Assembly: GCF_014204975.1 (NCBI RefSeq)
Contig: NZ_JACHMM010000001.1
Span: 3,348,001 to 3,412,000 of the forward strand
Direction of reading: 5' to 3'
Length of the DNA: 64,000 nt
From: Jiangella mangrovi
GTDB lineage: Bacteria > Actinomycetota > Actinomycetes > Jiangellales > Jiangellaceae
Notes under the pieces: generated by a model
What the model was told of the DNA's origin: nothing
The model's input: the letters and a program-made list of their open reading frames with translations, nothing else
Databases searched by the model: none
Shown here: piece after piece, positions 52,364 through 63,181 of the stretch
Position numbering within the stretch: the stretch's first letter is position 1
Layout: each line of letters begins with the position of its first letter
Program-made: the position numbers and the translations under genes

Positions 52364-52366
52364 GCG

Positions 52367-53524
52367 TCAGACCTCGCTCTCGACGGCGTGCGGGTCGAAG
52401 ACGTGGGCGCTCTTCTCGCCCGCAGCGATGACCCGTTCCGGCCGGAACCCGGTGAGCAGCGCCGGCGCGGTGCCGGAGACGATCTCTTCGGCGGCCAGCC
52501 GGGCCGTGACGGCGCTCAGCGTGGCGCCGCTGTGCATGGTCATCACGTAGAGCCCGGGCACGCCGTCCCAGGGACCGACCACGGGCAGCCCGTCGAACGG
52601 GTACGGGCGGACGGCGATGCTCACCCGCTCGCCGCGGGTGCCGGCGGGGTCGACGTCGGCGACGGCGTGGGCCGCCCGCCGCAGCAGGTCGGTCAGGGCC
52701 TCGTCCGGCAGGGTCCACGACTCGGTGTCGACGGCGCCGTCGCCGCGGGAGGACCGGACGGCGATCCGGCCGCCGGTGTCGGGGCGGACCGTGAGGCCCG
52801 GCAGGTGCAGCAGCACCGAGAGGGCGGACGTGCCGGGGGAGGTGACGACGGTGACGCCGGGGGCGCCGGAGGTCGAGACCGTGACGCCGACCTCGCTCAT
52901 CAGCGGGCCGATGCGGCTGCCGGCGGCGACCAGGACGACGTCGGCGCGCACCCGGGCGCCGTCGTCGAGGACCACGCCCGTCACGGCGCCGGACTCGACC
53001 AGCAGCCGCTCCACTGGGGTGTGCGGGCGCACGACGGCGCCGCGCGCGGTGGCCGCCCGCAGCAGCTCGTGGATGAGCAGCGGCAGGTCGGCCCAGCTCT
53101 CGGCCGGGTAGTAGGCGGCGAGGCGGTAGTCGTCGTGCACCCGGATCACGGGGTCGTAGCGGGGCAGGTCGGCCGGGTCCAGCTCGATCGCCGCGTAGCC
53201 GTAGCCGTGCAGCCGGTCGAGCTTGGCCCGCAGCTTGGCCGCCGCGGTGTCGTCGCCCGCGACCTCGATGTTCCCGCTGGCGTGCAGCCAGTCCTCCGTG
53301 CCGAGCTCCCGGGCTACCGCGCGGTGCTCGGCCATCGAGATCACGTTGAGGTCGTGGTACGGGCGCAGCTCCTTGCTGCAGGAGTTCAGCCAGGCCAGGC
53401 TCGCTGCGCTGGCCTCGGTCCCCGGCGCCCCGCGGTCGAACACCTCCACCTCGCAGCCGCGCTTGGCGAGCTGGTAGGCCGCGGACGCGCCGAGCACGCC
53501 GGCTCCGACGACGATGACCTTCAT
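52367..53524 (-). CDS. FAD-dependent amino acid/amine oxidoreductase (DAO family)
   Basis: A 385-residue flavoenzyme of the DadA/glycine oxidase/sarcosine oxidase family. The N-terminal FAD motif is VVGAGVLGASAAYQL, the substrate-domain start is GTEASAASLAWLNSCSKE, and the C-terminal FAD contact is YVMTMHSGATLSAVTA. It would oxidise a D-amino acid or secondary amine to an imine. It is the last gene of the seven-gene catabolic operon and converges with the M23 peptidase gene (3-bp gap). The ATG at 53524 has AGGGAA. The exact substrate is unknown. Confidence 0.88.
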   Translation of the reverse strand: MKVIVVGAGVLGASAAYQLAKRGCEVEVFDRGAPGTEASAASLAWLNSCSKELRPYHDLNVISMAEHRAVARELGTEDWLHASGNIEVAGDDTAAAKLRAKLDRLHGYGYAAIELDPADLPRYDPVIRVHDDYRLAAYYPAESWADLPLLIHELLRAATARGAVVRPHTPVERLLVESGAVTGVVLDDGARVRADVVLVAAGSRIGPLMSEVGVTVSTSGAPGVTVVTSPGTSALSVLLHLPGLTVRPDTGGRIAVRSSRGDGAVDTESWTLPDEALTDLLRRAAHAVADVDPAGTRGERVSIAVRPYPFDGLPVVGPWDGVPGLYVMTMHSGATLSAVTARLAAEEIVSGTAPALLTGFRPERVIAAGEKSAHVFDPHAVESEV

Positions 53525-53583
53525 GGATCGGTTCCCTCTCTCTGCGACTGCGCCGGCCTCACGGACGAGGCCCGCGATCGTGC

Positions 53584-54912
53584 TCATCTCCACAGGTGCT
53601 CGGTGACGGACCGGACCGGCCGGCCGGGCTCGGGGTCGAGCAGCGCGGCGCGCAGGCCCTCGGCCGCGGCGGCGCCGACGACGGGCGCGGCGAGCCGGGC
53701 GAACTTGGCCTCGGCCTCCTCCTCGTCCAGGCCCCAGTCGCGCGGGCGGGCGTAGTCGTCCTCGGGGACGACCGCGACGACGCGGTGCCCGTCGGCGAAC
53801 GTGACGGCGACGGCGCGCTCGTGGGCGAGCCGGACCTCGACCCGGCCCAGGACGGCCCGAGTGCCGGCGACCGCCCGGTCGGCGACCCACGCGGGGCCGG
53901 GTTCGACGCCCAGGACCAGCAATGCGACCAGGGTGGGCAGGCTGAACGCCACGTCGGCGGGTCCGCGGACGTGCGGCTCGGCGAACTTGCGCAGGCCCGC
54001 GGGCCCGCTCACCTCGATGTGGGTGGGTTCGCGCCCGGCACCGTCGCGCAGCAGCGCGTCCGCCACGGTCAGGTACTGCTGCAGGCGCCAGCAGGCGGGG
54101 TAGCGCTTGAACCCGGCGCGCAGGATCGCCGGCCCGCCGTCCGCGTCGACTCCCGCCCAGTCCCACCGGTCCGAGCCGGCCATCGCCCAGAACCCCTCGG
54201 GCCCGTCGAGCGGCGCCGTCAGCCCGCCGGCGCCGGCCCGTTCCAGGTCGGCCGCCAGCAGTCCGGCCGCGGCGACCCACCCGTGGTTGTTCTTCACCGT
54301 CGGCATCGGCCGCCGGTACCACTGGCCGACGAAGGGGACGAGCGACTGGGTGGCGGCCAGGCCGACGACGCGGTCCAGCCGGTCGCGATCGGCGCCGCCG
54401 GCCACCGCTGCGGCGACCCCGGCCGACATCGCGTCCCACGCCGCCACCCCGCGCACGTGGGCCGCACGCTCGGGCGATGGAGCGCCGGCCCGGCTGAGCA
54501 GCCAGTGCGCCTCGTAGCCCGCCACCACGGCGGTCAGCAGGGTCCCGACGTCGGCTCCGGCCCGCTCGGCGGCGGCCAGCGCGGCCGCGATGATCGGGGC
54601 GCCGGGATGTCCTTGCAGCGTGTCGTCGTAGTCCAGCGCGTTGGCCGACGCCGCGTTCAGGTAGGCGGCCACGAACGCGGGCCGCCGCACGCCGTCGGCG
54701 CAGGTGGCCTCCGGGTCCGTCCCGAGCGCCGCCATCGCGGCGAAGTGCGGGCGGGCGTACGACAGCCCGTGCCCGGCCAGCGCGCAGCCCAGGTGGTCCA
54801 GGACGCAGCGCGCGGCGTGGTCGAGGGCGGCCGGCGGGCACTCGGCGGCGAGCGCGTGCACCCGCCCGGTCAGCTCCGCCGTGGCCGTGGCCGTGGCCGT
54901 CGCCGTCATCAT
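53584..54912 (-). CDS. MmgE/PrpD-family protein
   Basis: A 442-residue member of the 2-methylcitrate dehydratase / aconitate decarboxylase fold. Motifs DHLGCALAGHGLSYARP, DYDDTLQGHPGAPI (active-site helix) and KRYPACWRLQQYLT are present, with QWYRRPMPTVKNNHGW in between. The length is normal. Family members dehydrate or decarboxylate hydroxy-tricarboxylates, or isomerise related acids; here no methylcitrate genes are nearby, so another substrate is likely. The N-terminus begins MMTATATATATAE, coded by five GCCGTG/GCCGTC hexamers on the plus strand (54878-54907). It starts with an ATGA overlap on the amidohydrolase gene. Confidence 0.87.
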   Translation of the reverse strand: MMTATATATATAELTGRVHALAAECPPAALDHAARCVLDHLGCALAGHGLSYARPHFAAMAALGTDPEATCADGVRRPAFVAAYLNAASANALDYDDTLQGHPGAPIIAAALAAAERAGADVGTLLTAVVAGYEAHWLLSRAGAPSPERAAHVRGVAAWDAMSAGVAAAVAGGADRDRLDRVVGLAATQSLVPFVGQWYRRPMPTVKNNHGWVAAAGLLAADLERAGAGGLTAPLDGPEGFWAMAGSDRWDWAGVDADGGPAILRAGFKRYPACWRLQQYLTVADALLRDGAGREPTHIEVSGPAGLRKFAEPHVRGPADVAFSLPTLVALLVLGVEPGPAWVADRAVAGTRAVLGRVEVRLAHERAVAVTFADGHRVVAVVPEDDYARPRDWGLDEEEAEAKFARLAAPVVGAAAAEGLRAALLDPEPGRPVRSVTEHLWR

Positions 54913-56258
54913 CGGGCCGGCTCCCGAAGGCCGGAGCCCTCGGCGGCGAGGACCACCTCGCCGCCGACGATCACCAGCTCGATGTCCGACGGGTGCCGCG
55001 GCGACGTCACCACCACGTCGGCCAGCCGGCCCGGGCGCAGCAGCCCGCGGTCGCCCAGCCGGGGCAGTGCCCGGGCGACGTTGCCGGACACCATGGCGAC
55101 GGCCGCCTCGAGCGAGGCCAGTCCGACGCCCACGATAGCCTCGACCGCCGAGAAGACGCCGTCCCAGTGGCCGGAGGCGTAGTCGGTGGCGATGACGTCG
55201 ACCAGTCCCTCCTGGACCAGCGCGATCAGGTGCTCCGGCGCCGCGTGCAGCTCGCGTCGTCCCCACGCGTCGAAGGTGTCCAGCTCGACGTGCCCGCCCT
55301 GCTCGCGGATGTACCGCGCGCTCGCCACGGCCTCGTCGGCGCTGAAGGTGCCGTGGTTGGTGTGCCCGCCGATGAACAGCGGCCCGGCCACCTTCGCCGC
55401 GGTCCGGGCCGCCTCGTCCGACGGGGCCGAGTTGTGCACCAGCGTGGGGATGCCGAGGTCGACGGCGAGGTCGGCCGAGCGCACGAGCCCGTCGAGCGCG
55501 GTCTGGAACGAGGGCAGCACGGAGTCCTCGATCAGCGCGACGGCGTCGGCCACCGGCAGCCGCTCCGCGAGGCCGTACTCCGTCAGCAGCCGCCGCACCG
55601 CCCCGGTGTCCGGCGCGCCCGGCCGGATGTGCCGCCCGAGCACCGCGTACTTGAGCGCCTTCGACTGGGCCGGGGTGAGCCGGGTGCCGGTCGCCTTCTC
55701 GACGGCGGCCGGGATGTACAGGTAGTCCTGCCCGCCGCCGCCCAGCGTCATGCCGGCGCCGACCTCGCCGATGACGACGGCGCCCGCGTCGGCCATCGCG
55801 GCGGCCGTCATGTCGCGGTGCGCCGCCGTCAGCCCGCTCCCGTCGGCGGCGTCGGCGGCCTGGAACATCGGCTCGAAGTGGACGGTGCTGCTCGCGACCC
55901 GCACCGGCTGCCCGGTGACCTGCGTGGTCTCGGCGGGAAGCTTGAAGCCGTCGAGGTCGACGACGGTGGTGTGCCCCTGGCTCAGGTGCCGGCGCAGGTT
56001 GCCCATCACCTCGGGCAGCGACACCCCCGGCGTGCCGCTGGCGAACCGCGGCCCGGGCGCGACGGCGTGCGCGTGGCAGTCGAGGGCGCCCGGGAGCACC
56101 AGCCGCCCGCCGAGGTCGACGACGGTGTCGTCCAGGCCGCCGGTGTAGTCGTCGGGCCCCGCGGCGGCGATGCGGTCGCCGTCGATGACCAGGGACCCGG
56201 TGAACGCCGGCGTGCGCCCGTCGCCCACGACTAACCGGCCGTTCTTGAGAATGAACAT
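54909..56258 (-). CDS. Amidohydrolase-family metal-dependent hydrolase (enamidase-like)
   Basis: A 449-residue TIM-barrel amidohydrolase. The metal motif is DCHAHA (His62, His64), VIGEVGAGMTLGGGGQDY may hold the bridging Glu, FIGGHTNHGTFS has further His ligands and DVIATDYASGHW the catalytic Asp. The N-terminal GRLVVGDGRTPAFTGSLVIDG and the C-terminal GRLADVVV beta-strands complete the fold. The closest group I recall is the enamidase/deacetylase-type amidohydrolases that open cyclic amides. Its position after an Opp-type importer suggests the first catabolic step on an imported N-containing ring or amide. The substrate is not deducible. Confidence 0.82.
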   Translation of the reverse strand: MFILKNGRLVVGDGRTPAFTGSLVIDGDRIAAAGPDDYTGGLDDTVVDLGGRLVLPGALDCHAHAVAPGPRFASGTPGVSLPEVMGNLRRHLSQGHTTVVDLDGFKLPAETTQVTGQPVRVASSTVHFEPMFQAADAADGSGLTAAHRDMTAAAMADAGAVVIGEVGAGMTLGGGGQDYLYIPAAVEKATGTRLTPAQSKALKYAVLGRHIRPGAPDTGAVRRLLTEYGLAERLPVADAVALIEDSVLPSFQTALDGLVRSADLAVDLGIPTLVHNSAPSDEAARTAAKVAGPLFIGGHTNHGTFSADEAVASARYIREQGGHVELDTFDAWGRRELHAAPEHLIALVQEGLVDVIATDYASGHWDGVFSAVEAIVGVGLASLEAAVAMVSGNVARALPRLGDRGLLRPGRLADVVVTSPRHPSDIELVIVGGEVVLAAEGSGLREPAR

Positions 56259-56281
56259 GCGTCAACCCCACTCGTCGTTGT

Positions 56282-57151
56282 TCAGCGGACCTTGAGCTTC
56301 GGGTCGAGCCGGTCGCGGACCTGCTCACCGAGGATGTTGATCAGGATCAGGGTCACCAGCAGCGCGGCACCCGGGAGTGTGGAGACCCACCAGTGGGTGG
56401 CGAGCAGCGCCTGGCCGGACGACGTCATGCCGCCCCACGACGGCGTCGGCGGCTGGACCCCCAGCCCGATGAACGACAGCGACGCCTCGGTGTACATCAT
56501 CATCCCGACGTCGAGGCTGGCGTAGACGATCACCGTCGGCATGACGTTGGGCAGCACGTGCCGCCAGATGACGCGGCGGTTGCTCGCCCCCAGCAGCTGG
56601 GCGCTGTTCACGTAGTCGAGGCCGCGGATCAGCACCACCTGGCTGACCACGAGCCGGGCGTAGAGAATCCAGCCCGTGATGCCGAGCACCAGCACGACGT
56701 TGGTGAAGCCGGGGCCGATGGCGGCGATGATGCCCAGTGCCAGGATGAGGCTCGGCAGCGCCATCTGGATGTCGCCGAGGCGCAGGAAGAAGGTGCGGAC
56801 CGGGCCGCCGTAGTAGCCGGCGACCAGGCCGATCGTCACGCCGACGACCATGCGCACAGCGACGGCGAGCACACCGACGAGGATCGACACGCGCGCGCCG
56901 TAGACGATGCGGCTCAGCAGGTCGCGGCCGACCTCGTCGGTGCCCAGCGGGTGCGTCCAGCTGCCGCCGTCGAGGAACACCGGCGGCAGCAGCCGGTTCT
57001 CGAGCGACTGCGCCGTCGGGCTGTGCGGCGCCAGCGCCGGGGCGAAGACCGCCACCAGCACGATCGCGGTGAGCCCGGCGACGGACAGGTAGAGCCCGAT
57101 CGGCCGCCGGCGCCGGGGGAGGCGCTCGGCCGGCACCATGACCGCGGTCAT
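56282..57151 (-). CDS. Opp/Dpp-type ABC transporter permease (OppC-like)
   Basis: A 289-residue permease. The N-terminal helix is LYLSVAGLTAIVLVAVFAPA, the OppC-typical segment HPLGTDEVGRDLLSRIVYGA follows it, and the EAA loop is SAQLLGASNRRVIWRHVLPN. SLSFIGLGVQPPTPSWGGM near the C-terminus is a family hallmark. It pairs with the OppB-like protein whose gene overlaps it by 4 bp. The imported compound may be a peptide, opine or other small amide. Confidence 0.92.
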   Translation of the reverse strand: MTAVMVPAERLPRRRRPIGLYLSVAGLTAIVLVAVFAPALAPHSPTAQSLENRLLPPVFLDGGSWTHPLGTDEVGRDLLSRIVYGARVSILVGVLAVAVRMVVGVTIGLVAGYYGGPVRTFFLRLGDIQMALPSLILALGIIAAIGPGFTNVVLVLGITGWILYARLVVSQVVLIRGLDYVNSAQLLGASNRRVIWRHVLPNVMPTVIVYASLDVGMMMYTEASLSFIGLGVQPPTPSWGGMTSSGQALLATHWWVSTLPGAALLVTLILINILGEQVRDRLDPKLKVR

Positions 57152-58065
57152 GCGCGCTCCTTCGTCCGTGCGTCGAGGACGCCGTACAGCGCCTCGACCA
57201 GCAGGTTGGTGAGCGACACCAGCACGCCGACGACCAGGATGTAGGCCAGGACGACGGGCATGTCCTGCCCCATGATCGATTGCACCGCCTGCCGGTTGAC
57301 GCCGGGATAGGAGAAGACCGTCTCGACGATGACGGTGCCGCCGAACAGTTCGCCCACCTGCAGGCCGACGACGGTGATGAACGGCAGCGAGGCGTTCTTC
57401 AGCGCGTGCACGACGACGACGGCCCACTCGCTCAGGCCCTTCGCCCGCGCCGTCCGCACGAACTCGGAGTCGAGGACATCGACCATGCTCGAGCGCAGGA
57501 TCCGGGCGTAGGTGCCGATCTGGTGCGCGGCCAGCGCGATCGCCGGCATCACCAGGTAGCGCACGTCGCCGCCGCCCGAGGACGGCAGCCACCGCAGCGT
57601 GACGGCGAAGACGAGGATCATCACGATGCCGAGCAGGAACGTCGGCAGCGACTGCGTGAACACCGACAGCGAGATCACGAACCGGTCCAGCCGCGAGCCG
57701 CGTCGCAGCGCCGCGAGGATGCCGATGGGCACGGCGATCAGCAGCGCCACGAGCAGTGAGCTGAGCACCAGGACGACCGTCGCGGGCAGGCTCTCCAGCA
57801 CGACCTGCAGCGCGGGGCCGCCGTGCCGGTAGGAGTAGCCGAGGTCGCCCTGCACGGCACGCCAGAGCCAGCTGAGGTACTGCTCGACCAGCGGCCGGTC
57901 GAACCCCTGCTCGCGCCGGAACTCGTCGATCTCCTCCGGCGTGGCGTCCGGCGACGCGAGCACCGCCGCCGGATCGCCGGCCAGATTGAGCAGTCCGAAG
58001 GTGACCACGGTGAGCCCGAGCAGCACGAACAGCGTGTGCCACAGGCGGGTCGCGATGCGGGTCAT
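57148..58065 (-). CDS. Opp/Dpp-type ABC transporter permease (OppB-like)
   Basis: A 305-residue permease with six helices, beginning RLWHTLFVLLGLTVVTFGLL. The OppB-type periplasmic segment FRREQGFDRPLVEQYLSWL follows, and the coupling region is FVRTARAKGLSEWAVVVVHA. VVIVETVFSYPGVNRQ is close to the usual OppB V.VE.VF..PG. The ATG at 58065 is chosen since the hydrophobic N-terminus starts there and the binding-protein stop lies 8 bp upstream. Confidence 0.92.
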   Translation of the reverse strand: MTRIATRLWHTLFVLLGLTVVTFGLLNLAGDPAAVLASPDATPEEIDEFRREQGFDRPLVEQYLSWLWRAVQGDLGYSYRHGGPALQVVLESLPATVVLVLSSLLVALLIAVPIGILAALRRGSRLDRFVISLSVFTQSLPTFLLGIVMILVFAVTLRWLPSSGGGDVRYLVMPAIALAAHQIGTYARILRSSMVDVLDSEFVRTARAKGLSEWAVVVVHALKNASLPFITVVGLQVGELFGGTVIVETVFSYPGVNRQAVQSIMGQDMPVVLAYILVVGVLVSLTNLLVEALYGVLDARTKERA

Positions 58066-58072
58066 GCGGTCC

Positions 58073-59611
58073 TCAGCCCTTGTCCACGTCCCAGAGCCAG
58101 ATCTTCTGGTCACTGCGTGGGGTGAAGTTCAGGTCCGAGGTCATCGCGTACAGATCGATGTTCGCGTACAGGTAGAGCACCGGCGCCTCGTCGTGCAGCA
58201 GCAGCATGAGCTCGTCGTAGATCGCCTGCCGTGCGGTCTCGTCGGACTCCGCCCGGGCCGCGTGGATCAGGTCGTCGGTGGCCGGCGTGTTGTAGTAGAG
58301 GCCGCGCCGTTCCGAGTCGTAGGCCAGGCCGAGGCAGTAGTCGGCGTCGAGCAGCTGGTTCGAGCAGCCCTGGATGAGCATGCCGTTGGGCGGCATCTCG
58401 CCCTCCAGGAACGGCCCGGTGAAGTAGTTCTCGTCGGTGCGCAGCTCGACGGAGACGCCGACGGCCTCGAGCTGCTCGCCGATCGCCTGCCACACCAGCT
58501 CCTGCGCGGGACGGTGGTTGTAGAACACCAGCTCCAGGCCGTCGGCGTAGCCGGCGTCGGCCAGCAGCTGCCGGGCCCGGTCCGGGTCGTGCGGGTACGC
58601 CTCGACGTCCTCGTTGAACCCGAAGACCGCCGGGTTGGCGGGCTGGCCGCCGGGGATGCCGGCGCCGCCGAGCAGGTCCTCGGTGATGCCCTCCTTGTCG
58701 ATGGCGTAGTTCAGCGCCTGCCGCACCCGCACGTCGGACATCGGGCCCTCGAGCGTGTTGATCGAGACGAACATGTTCCGGATGCCGGAGACCTCGGCGA
58801 CCTCGAAGTCCGCGCTGTTCTCGAACTGGGCGGCCAGGTCCTCGTTGACGAACGGGGCGAGGTCGAGCTCGCCGCTCTGCAGCGCCGCCACGGCGGTGGC
58901 CGGCTCGCTGATGAACCGCCACTCGATCCGGCTCACCTTCGGCGCGCCCTGCCAGTAGTCGCAGTTGGCCTGCATGGTCAGGTGGTCGCCCTTGACCCAC
59001 TCGACGAACTCGAACGGGCCGGTGCCCACCGGCGACGCCGCGAACTCGGCCGCGCCGACGTCGTCGATGACCGACTTCGGCGTGATGAACAGCACCGACG
59101 CGAGGGTCCTGATGAAGCTGGCGTCGGGCGCGGCGAGCGTGAACACGACGGCGTGGTCGCCGTCCGCCTCGACCGACGCGACGTTGTTGACATATGTGCG
59201 CTGCTTCGAGGCGAGGTCCGCGTCGTCGGCGATGCGCTGGAGCGTGTTGACGACGTCGGCGGAGGTGAACGGGCTGCCGTCGTGGAACGTCACGTCCTCG
59301 CGCAGCGCGATCTCGTAGGTGACGTCGTCGACCTGCTCGTAGCCGGTGGCGAGGTTCGGCTGCACCTGCAGGTCGTCGTCGAACAGGAACAGGCCGTCGT
59401 AGAGGTTCTGGTTGATCTGGGCCGAGATCACCAGGGTGTCGTAGTTGCCGTCGAGGCTCGACGGCTCCTCCGGCAGGTTCACCCGCAGCGTGGTGCCGTC
59501 GCCGCAGCCGCCGTCGGGCGCGGTTCCGCCGGAGTCGGCGGAGTCGGCGACGCAGGCCGTGAGGGCGAGCGCCAGCGCGGCGCCGGCGAGGGCGATGACC
59601 GATCTGGACAT
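58073..59611 (-). CDS. Opp/Dpp-type ABC transporter substrate-binding lipoprotein (family 5 SBP)
   Basis: A 512-residue lipoprotein with lipobox ALTAC (Cys20). The mature fold is family 5: RVNLPEEPSSLDGNYDTLVI, YDGLFLFDDDLQVQPNLATG, VTFHDGSPFTSADVVNTLQR and DVRVRQALNYAIDKEGI. These are textbook OppA/DppA motifs. It lies 10 bp after the double-ATPase gene. The ligand is unknown: the family includes binding proteins for peptides, nickel and opines, and here catabolic genes follow directly. Confidence 0.92.
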   Translation of the reverse strand: MSRSVIALAGAALALALTACVADSADSGGTAPDGGCGDGTTLRVNLPEEPSSLDGNYDTLVISAQINQNLYDGLFLFDDDLQVQPNLATGYEQVDDVTYEIALREDVTFHDGSPFTSADVVNTLQRIADDADLASKQRTYVNNVASVEADGDHAVVFTLAAPDASFIRTLASVLFITPKSVIDDVGAAEFAASPVGTGPFEFVEWVKGDHLTMQANCDYWQGAPKVSRIEWRFISEPATAVAALQSGELDLAPFVNEDLAAQFENSADFEVAEVSGIRNMFVSINTLEGPMSDVRVRQALNYAIDKEGITEDLLGGAGIPGGQPANPAVFGFNEDVEAYPHDPDRARQLLADAGYADGLELVFYNHRPAQELVWQAIGEQLEAVGVSVELRTDENYFTGPFLEGEMPPNGMLIQGCSNQLLDADYCLGLAYDSERRGLYYNTPATDDLIHAARAESDETARQAIYDELMLLLHDEAPVLYLYANIDLYAMTSDLNFTPRSDQKIWLWDVDKG

Positions 59612-59621
59612 GGGAGTCTCC

Positions 59622-61529
<1,908 letters not shown>

Positions 61530-61681
61530 CGTGGACACCTCCAAGGGGATTCGGTCGTCGCGTGGTGACCGACCGTATATGGGGTACCGGATGCGGTCAA
61601 GTGCTAGTCTGAGCGACGAAGATCAGGGCCGTGCGGACCCGCTGCCTACACTGGTGCGCTCCGGCGGCGCGACCGAGGAGG
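61530..61681. promoter_or_regulatory. Divergent promoter region between catabolic operon and first GntR regulator
   Basis: 152 bp. TATATGGGGT at 61576-61585 closely resembles TATATCGGGT at 62419-62428 before the second GntR gene. TAGTCT near 61605 could be a -10 element for the rightward gene. A GntR/FCD operator is expected here by analogy with divergent arrangements, but no strong palindrome is seen. Confidence 0.35.
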
Positions 61682-62386
61682 ATGACGACGTTGTTCGAGC
61701 CGATCGTCCTGGATGCCCAGACGCTCACCGACAAGGTCTACGAGAACGTCCGCGAGGCGATCGTGTCGCGGCGCATCGCGCCCGGCGCCCGCATCACCGA
61801 GAACCAGATCTCCTCCGGGCTGGGCGTCAGCAAGACGCCCGTGCGCGAGGCGCTGGTCAAGCTCGCGCACGTCGGCCTGGTCGAGCCCGCGGAGTCGCGG
61901 GGGGTGCGCGTGGTGGCGCCGTCGCGCCGGCTCCTCATCGAGGGTTACCAGGTCAGGGCCGCTCTCGAGGCCCAGGCGGTGCGGCTGGCCGGCGAGCGCC
62001 GCACCGACACCGATCTCGCCACCATGCAGCGGCTCGCGCAGGAGTCGCTGGCCGCGGCGGTCGACCACGACGGCACCCAGTTCCGGCGGGTCAACCCCGG
62101 CCTGCACCGCACCATCGCCCGGTGCTCGGGCAACGAGCGGCTGGCCACCCTGGTGTCCGAGTCGATCGACCTCGTGGCCGCCCTGCGAGCCCGTGACCTG
62201 CCCGTTCCCGACACCTCGGAACTGTGCGGACGGCAGCACGTGGCCATCGTCTCCGCCATCGCCGACCGCGCAGCCACGCGCGCCGCGCAGCTCATGCGCG
62301 AGCACCTGGCCACCGTGCTCGAGTCCATCCTCGACAGCCACGACGCCCAGGCCGCGGGGAGCGGCGAGCCGGCCGTGCAGCCGTGA
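61682..62386 (+). CDS. GntR-family (FadR/FCD type) transcriptional regulator
   Basis: A 234-residue regulator. The N-terminal winged helix (about 15-80) has VYENVREAIVSRRIAPGARI, GVSKTPVREALVKL and VEPAESRGVRVV. The C-terminal FCD ligand-binding domain is all-helical, with the metal-site residues expected around FRRVNPGLHRTIA and RQHVAIVSAIADR. The ATG at 61682 is just 1 bp after GAGGAG; TTG at 61691 has better spacing to the same site, so the start is uncertain. It is divergent from the Opp/amidohydrolase operon and probably represses it. It is a close relative of the next gene. Confidence 0.88.
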   Translation: MTTLFEPIVLDAQTLTDKVYENVREAIVSRRIAPGARITENQISSGLGVSKTPVREALVKLAHVGLVEPAESRGVRVVAPSRRLLIEGYQVRAALEAQAVRLAGERRTDTDLATMQRLAQESLAAAVDHDGTQFRRVNPGLHRTIARCSGNERLATLVSESIDLVAALRARDLPVPDTSELCGRQHVAIVSAIADRAATRAAQLMREHLATVLESILDSHDAQAAGSGEPAVQP

Positions 62387-62497
62387 TCCGCCGCCCAAAT
62401 TTGGGGTTCGATATCTCATATATCGGGTGCGCTCGGGCTCAGTTGAGGGCGAGATCATCTACGATGTGGCCGACACCGCGGCGAACCGGGAGGGCGT
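62387..62497. promoter_or_regulatory. Promoter of the second GntR gene with AT-rich dyad
   Basis: CGATAT (62409-62414) and ATATCG (62420-62425) form a dyad with a 5-bp spacer within an AT-rich patch, about 80 bp before the TTG start. It is the most symmetrical site in the regulator region and a likely GntR operator. Confidence 0.45.
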
Positions 62498-63175
62498 TTG
62501 AGCGACGGCACGCTGAGTCCGCTGGAGCACCGGCGCGAGAGCGTCACCGACATCGTGTACACCTCGATCCGCGCCGCGATCATCGGCCGCGACCTGGCGC
62601 CGGGCGCGCCGGTCACCGAGGCGGCGCTGTCGGCCCAGCTGTCGGTGAGCAAGACGCCGGTCCGCGAGGCGCTGCTCCGGCTGACCCACATCGGCCTCAT
62701 CGAGCCCGACCCGCGGCGCGGCAGCCGGGTCGTCGTGCCGTCACGTGGCGCGCTGCGCGAGTCCTACGAGGTGCGCATCGCCGTCGAGTGCGAGGCCGCG
62801 CGGCTGGTCGCGGAGCGTGCGCTGTCCGTGCCCGAGCTGGCCGGCCTCGAGGACCTCGCCCGCCGATCGGTCGCCCGCGCCGAGAGCGACGACCACGAGG
62901 GCTTCTGGGAGCTCGACCGCGAGTTCCATCTCCTCATGGCCGACCTCGCCGGCAACGCCCGGCTAGGCCTGCTCGTCGAGGACGCCGTCGACCTCGCCTG
63001 GATCCTGCGCCGGCGCGACTCGCCGTCGGCCGACGCCTCCGTCGCCTGCGCCCGCCAGCACGTCGATCTCCACGCGGCGGTGGCCGCGGCCGATCCCGCG
63101 CGGGCGGAGGCGGCGATGCGCCTGCATCTCACCGACGTCCAGGACACCGTGCTGGCGGCCTTCACCGAGCCCTGA
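62498..63175 (+). CDS. GntR-family (FadR/FCD type) transcriptional regulator, paralogue of the preceding gene
   Basis: A 225-residue regulator. The winged helix contains VYTSIRAAIIGRDLAPGAPV, SVSKTPVREALLRLTHIG and EPDPRRGSRVVVPSRGALRE, matching its neighbour almost word for word (SKTPVREAL, HxGLxEP, RRL/RGAL). The FCD domain has ELDREFHLLMADLAGNARLG and ARQHVDLHAAVAAADP. The TTG start at 62498 follows GGGAGG. The pair looks like a local gene duplication or two paralogues that may sense different intermediates of the same pathway. Confidence 0.88.
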   Translation: MSDGTLSPLEHRRESVTDIVYTSIRAAIIGRDLAPGAPVTEAALSAQLSVSKTPVREALLRLTHIGLIEPDPRRGSRVVVPSRGALRESYEVRIAVECEAARLVAERALSVPELAGLEDLARRSVARAESDDHEGFWELDREFHLLMADLAGNARLGLLVEDAVDLAWILRRRDSPSADASVACARQHVDLHAAVAAADPARAEAAMRLHLTDVQDTVLAAFTEP

Positions 63176-63181
63176 CCGTGG

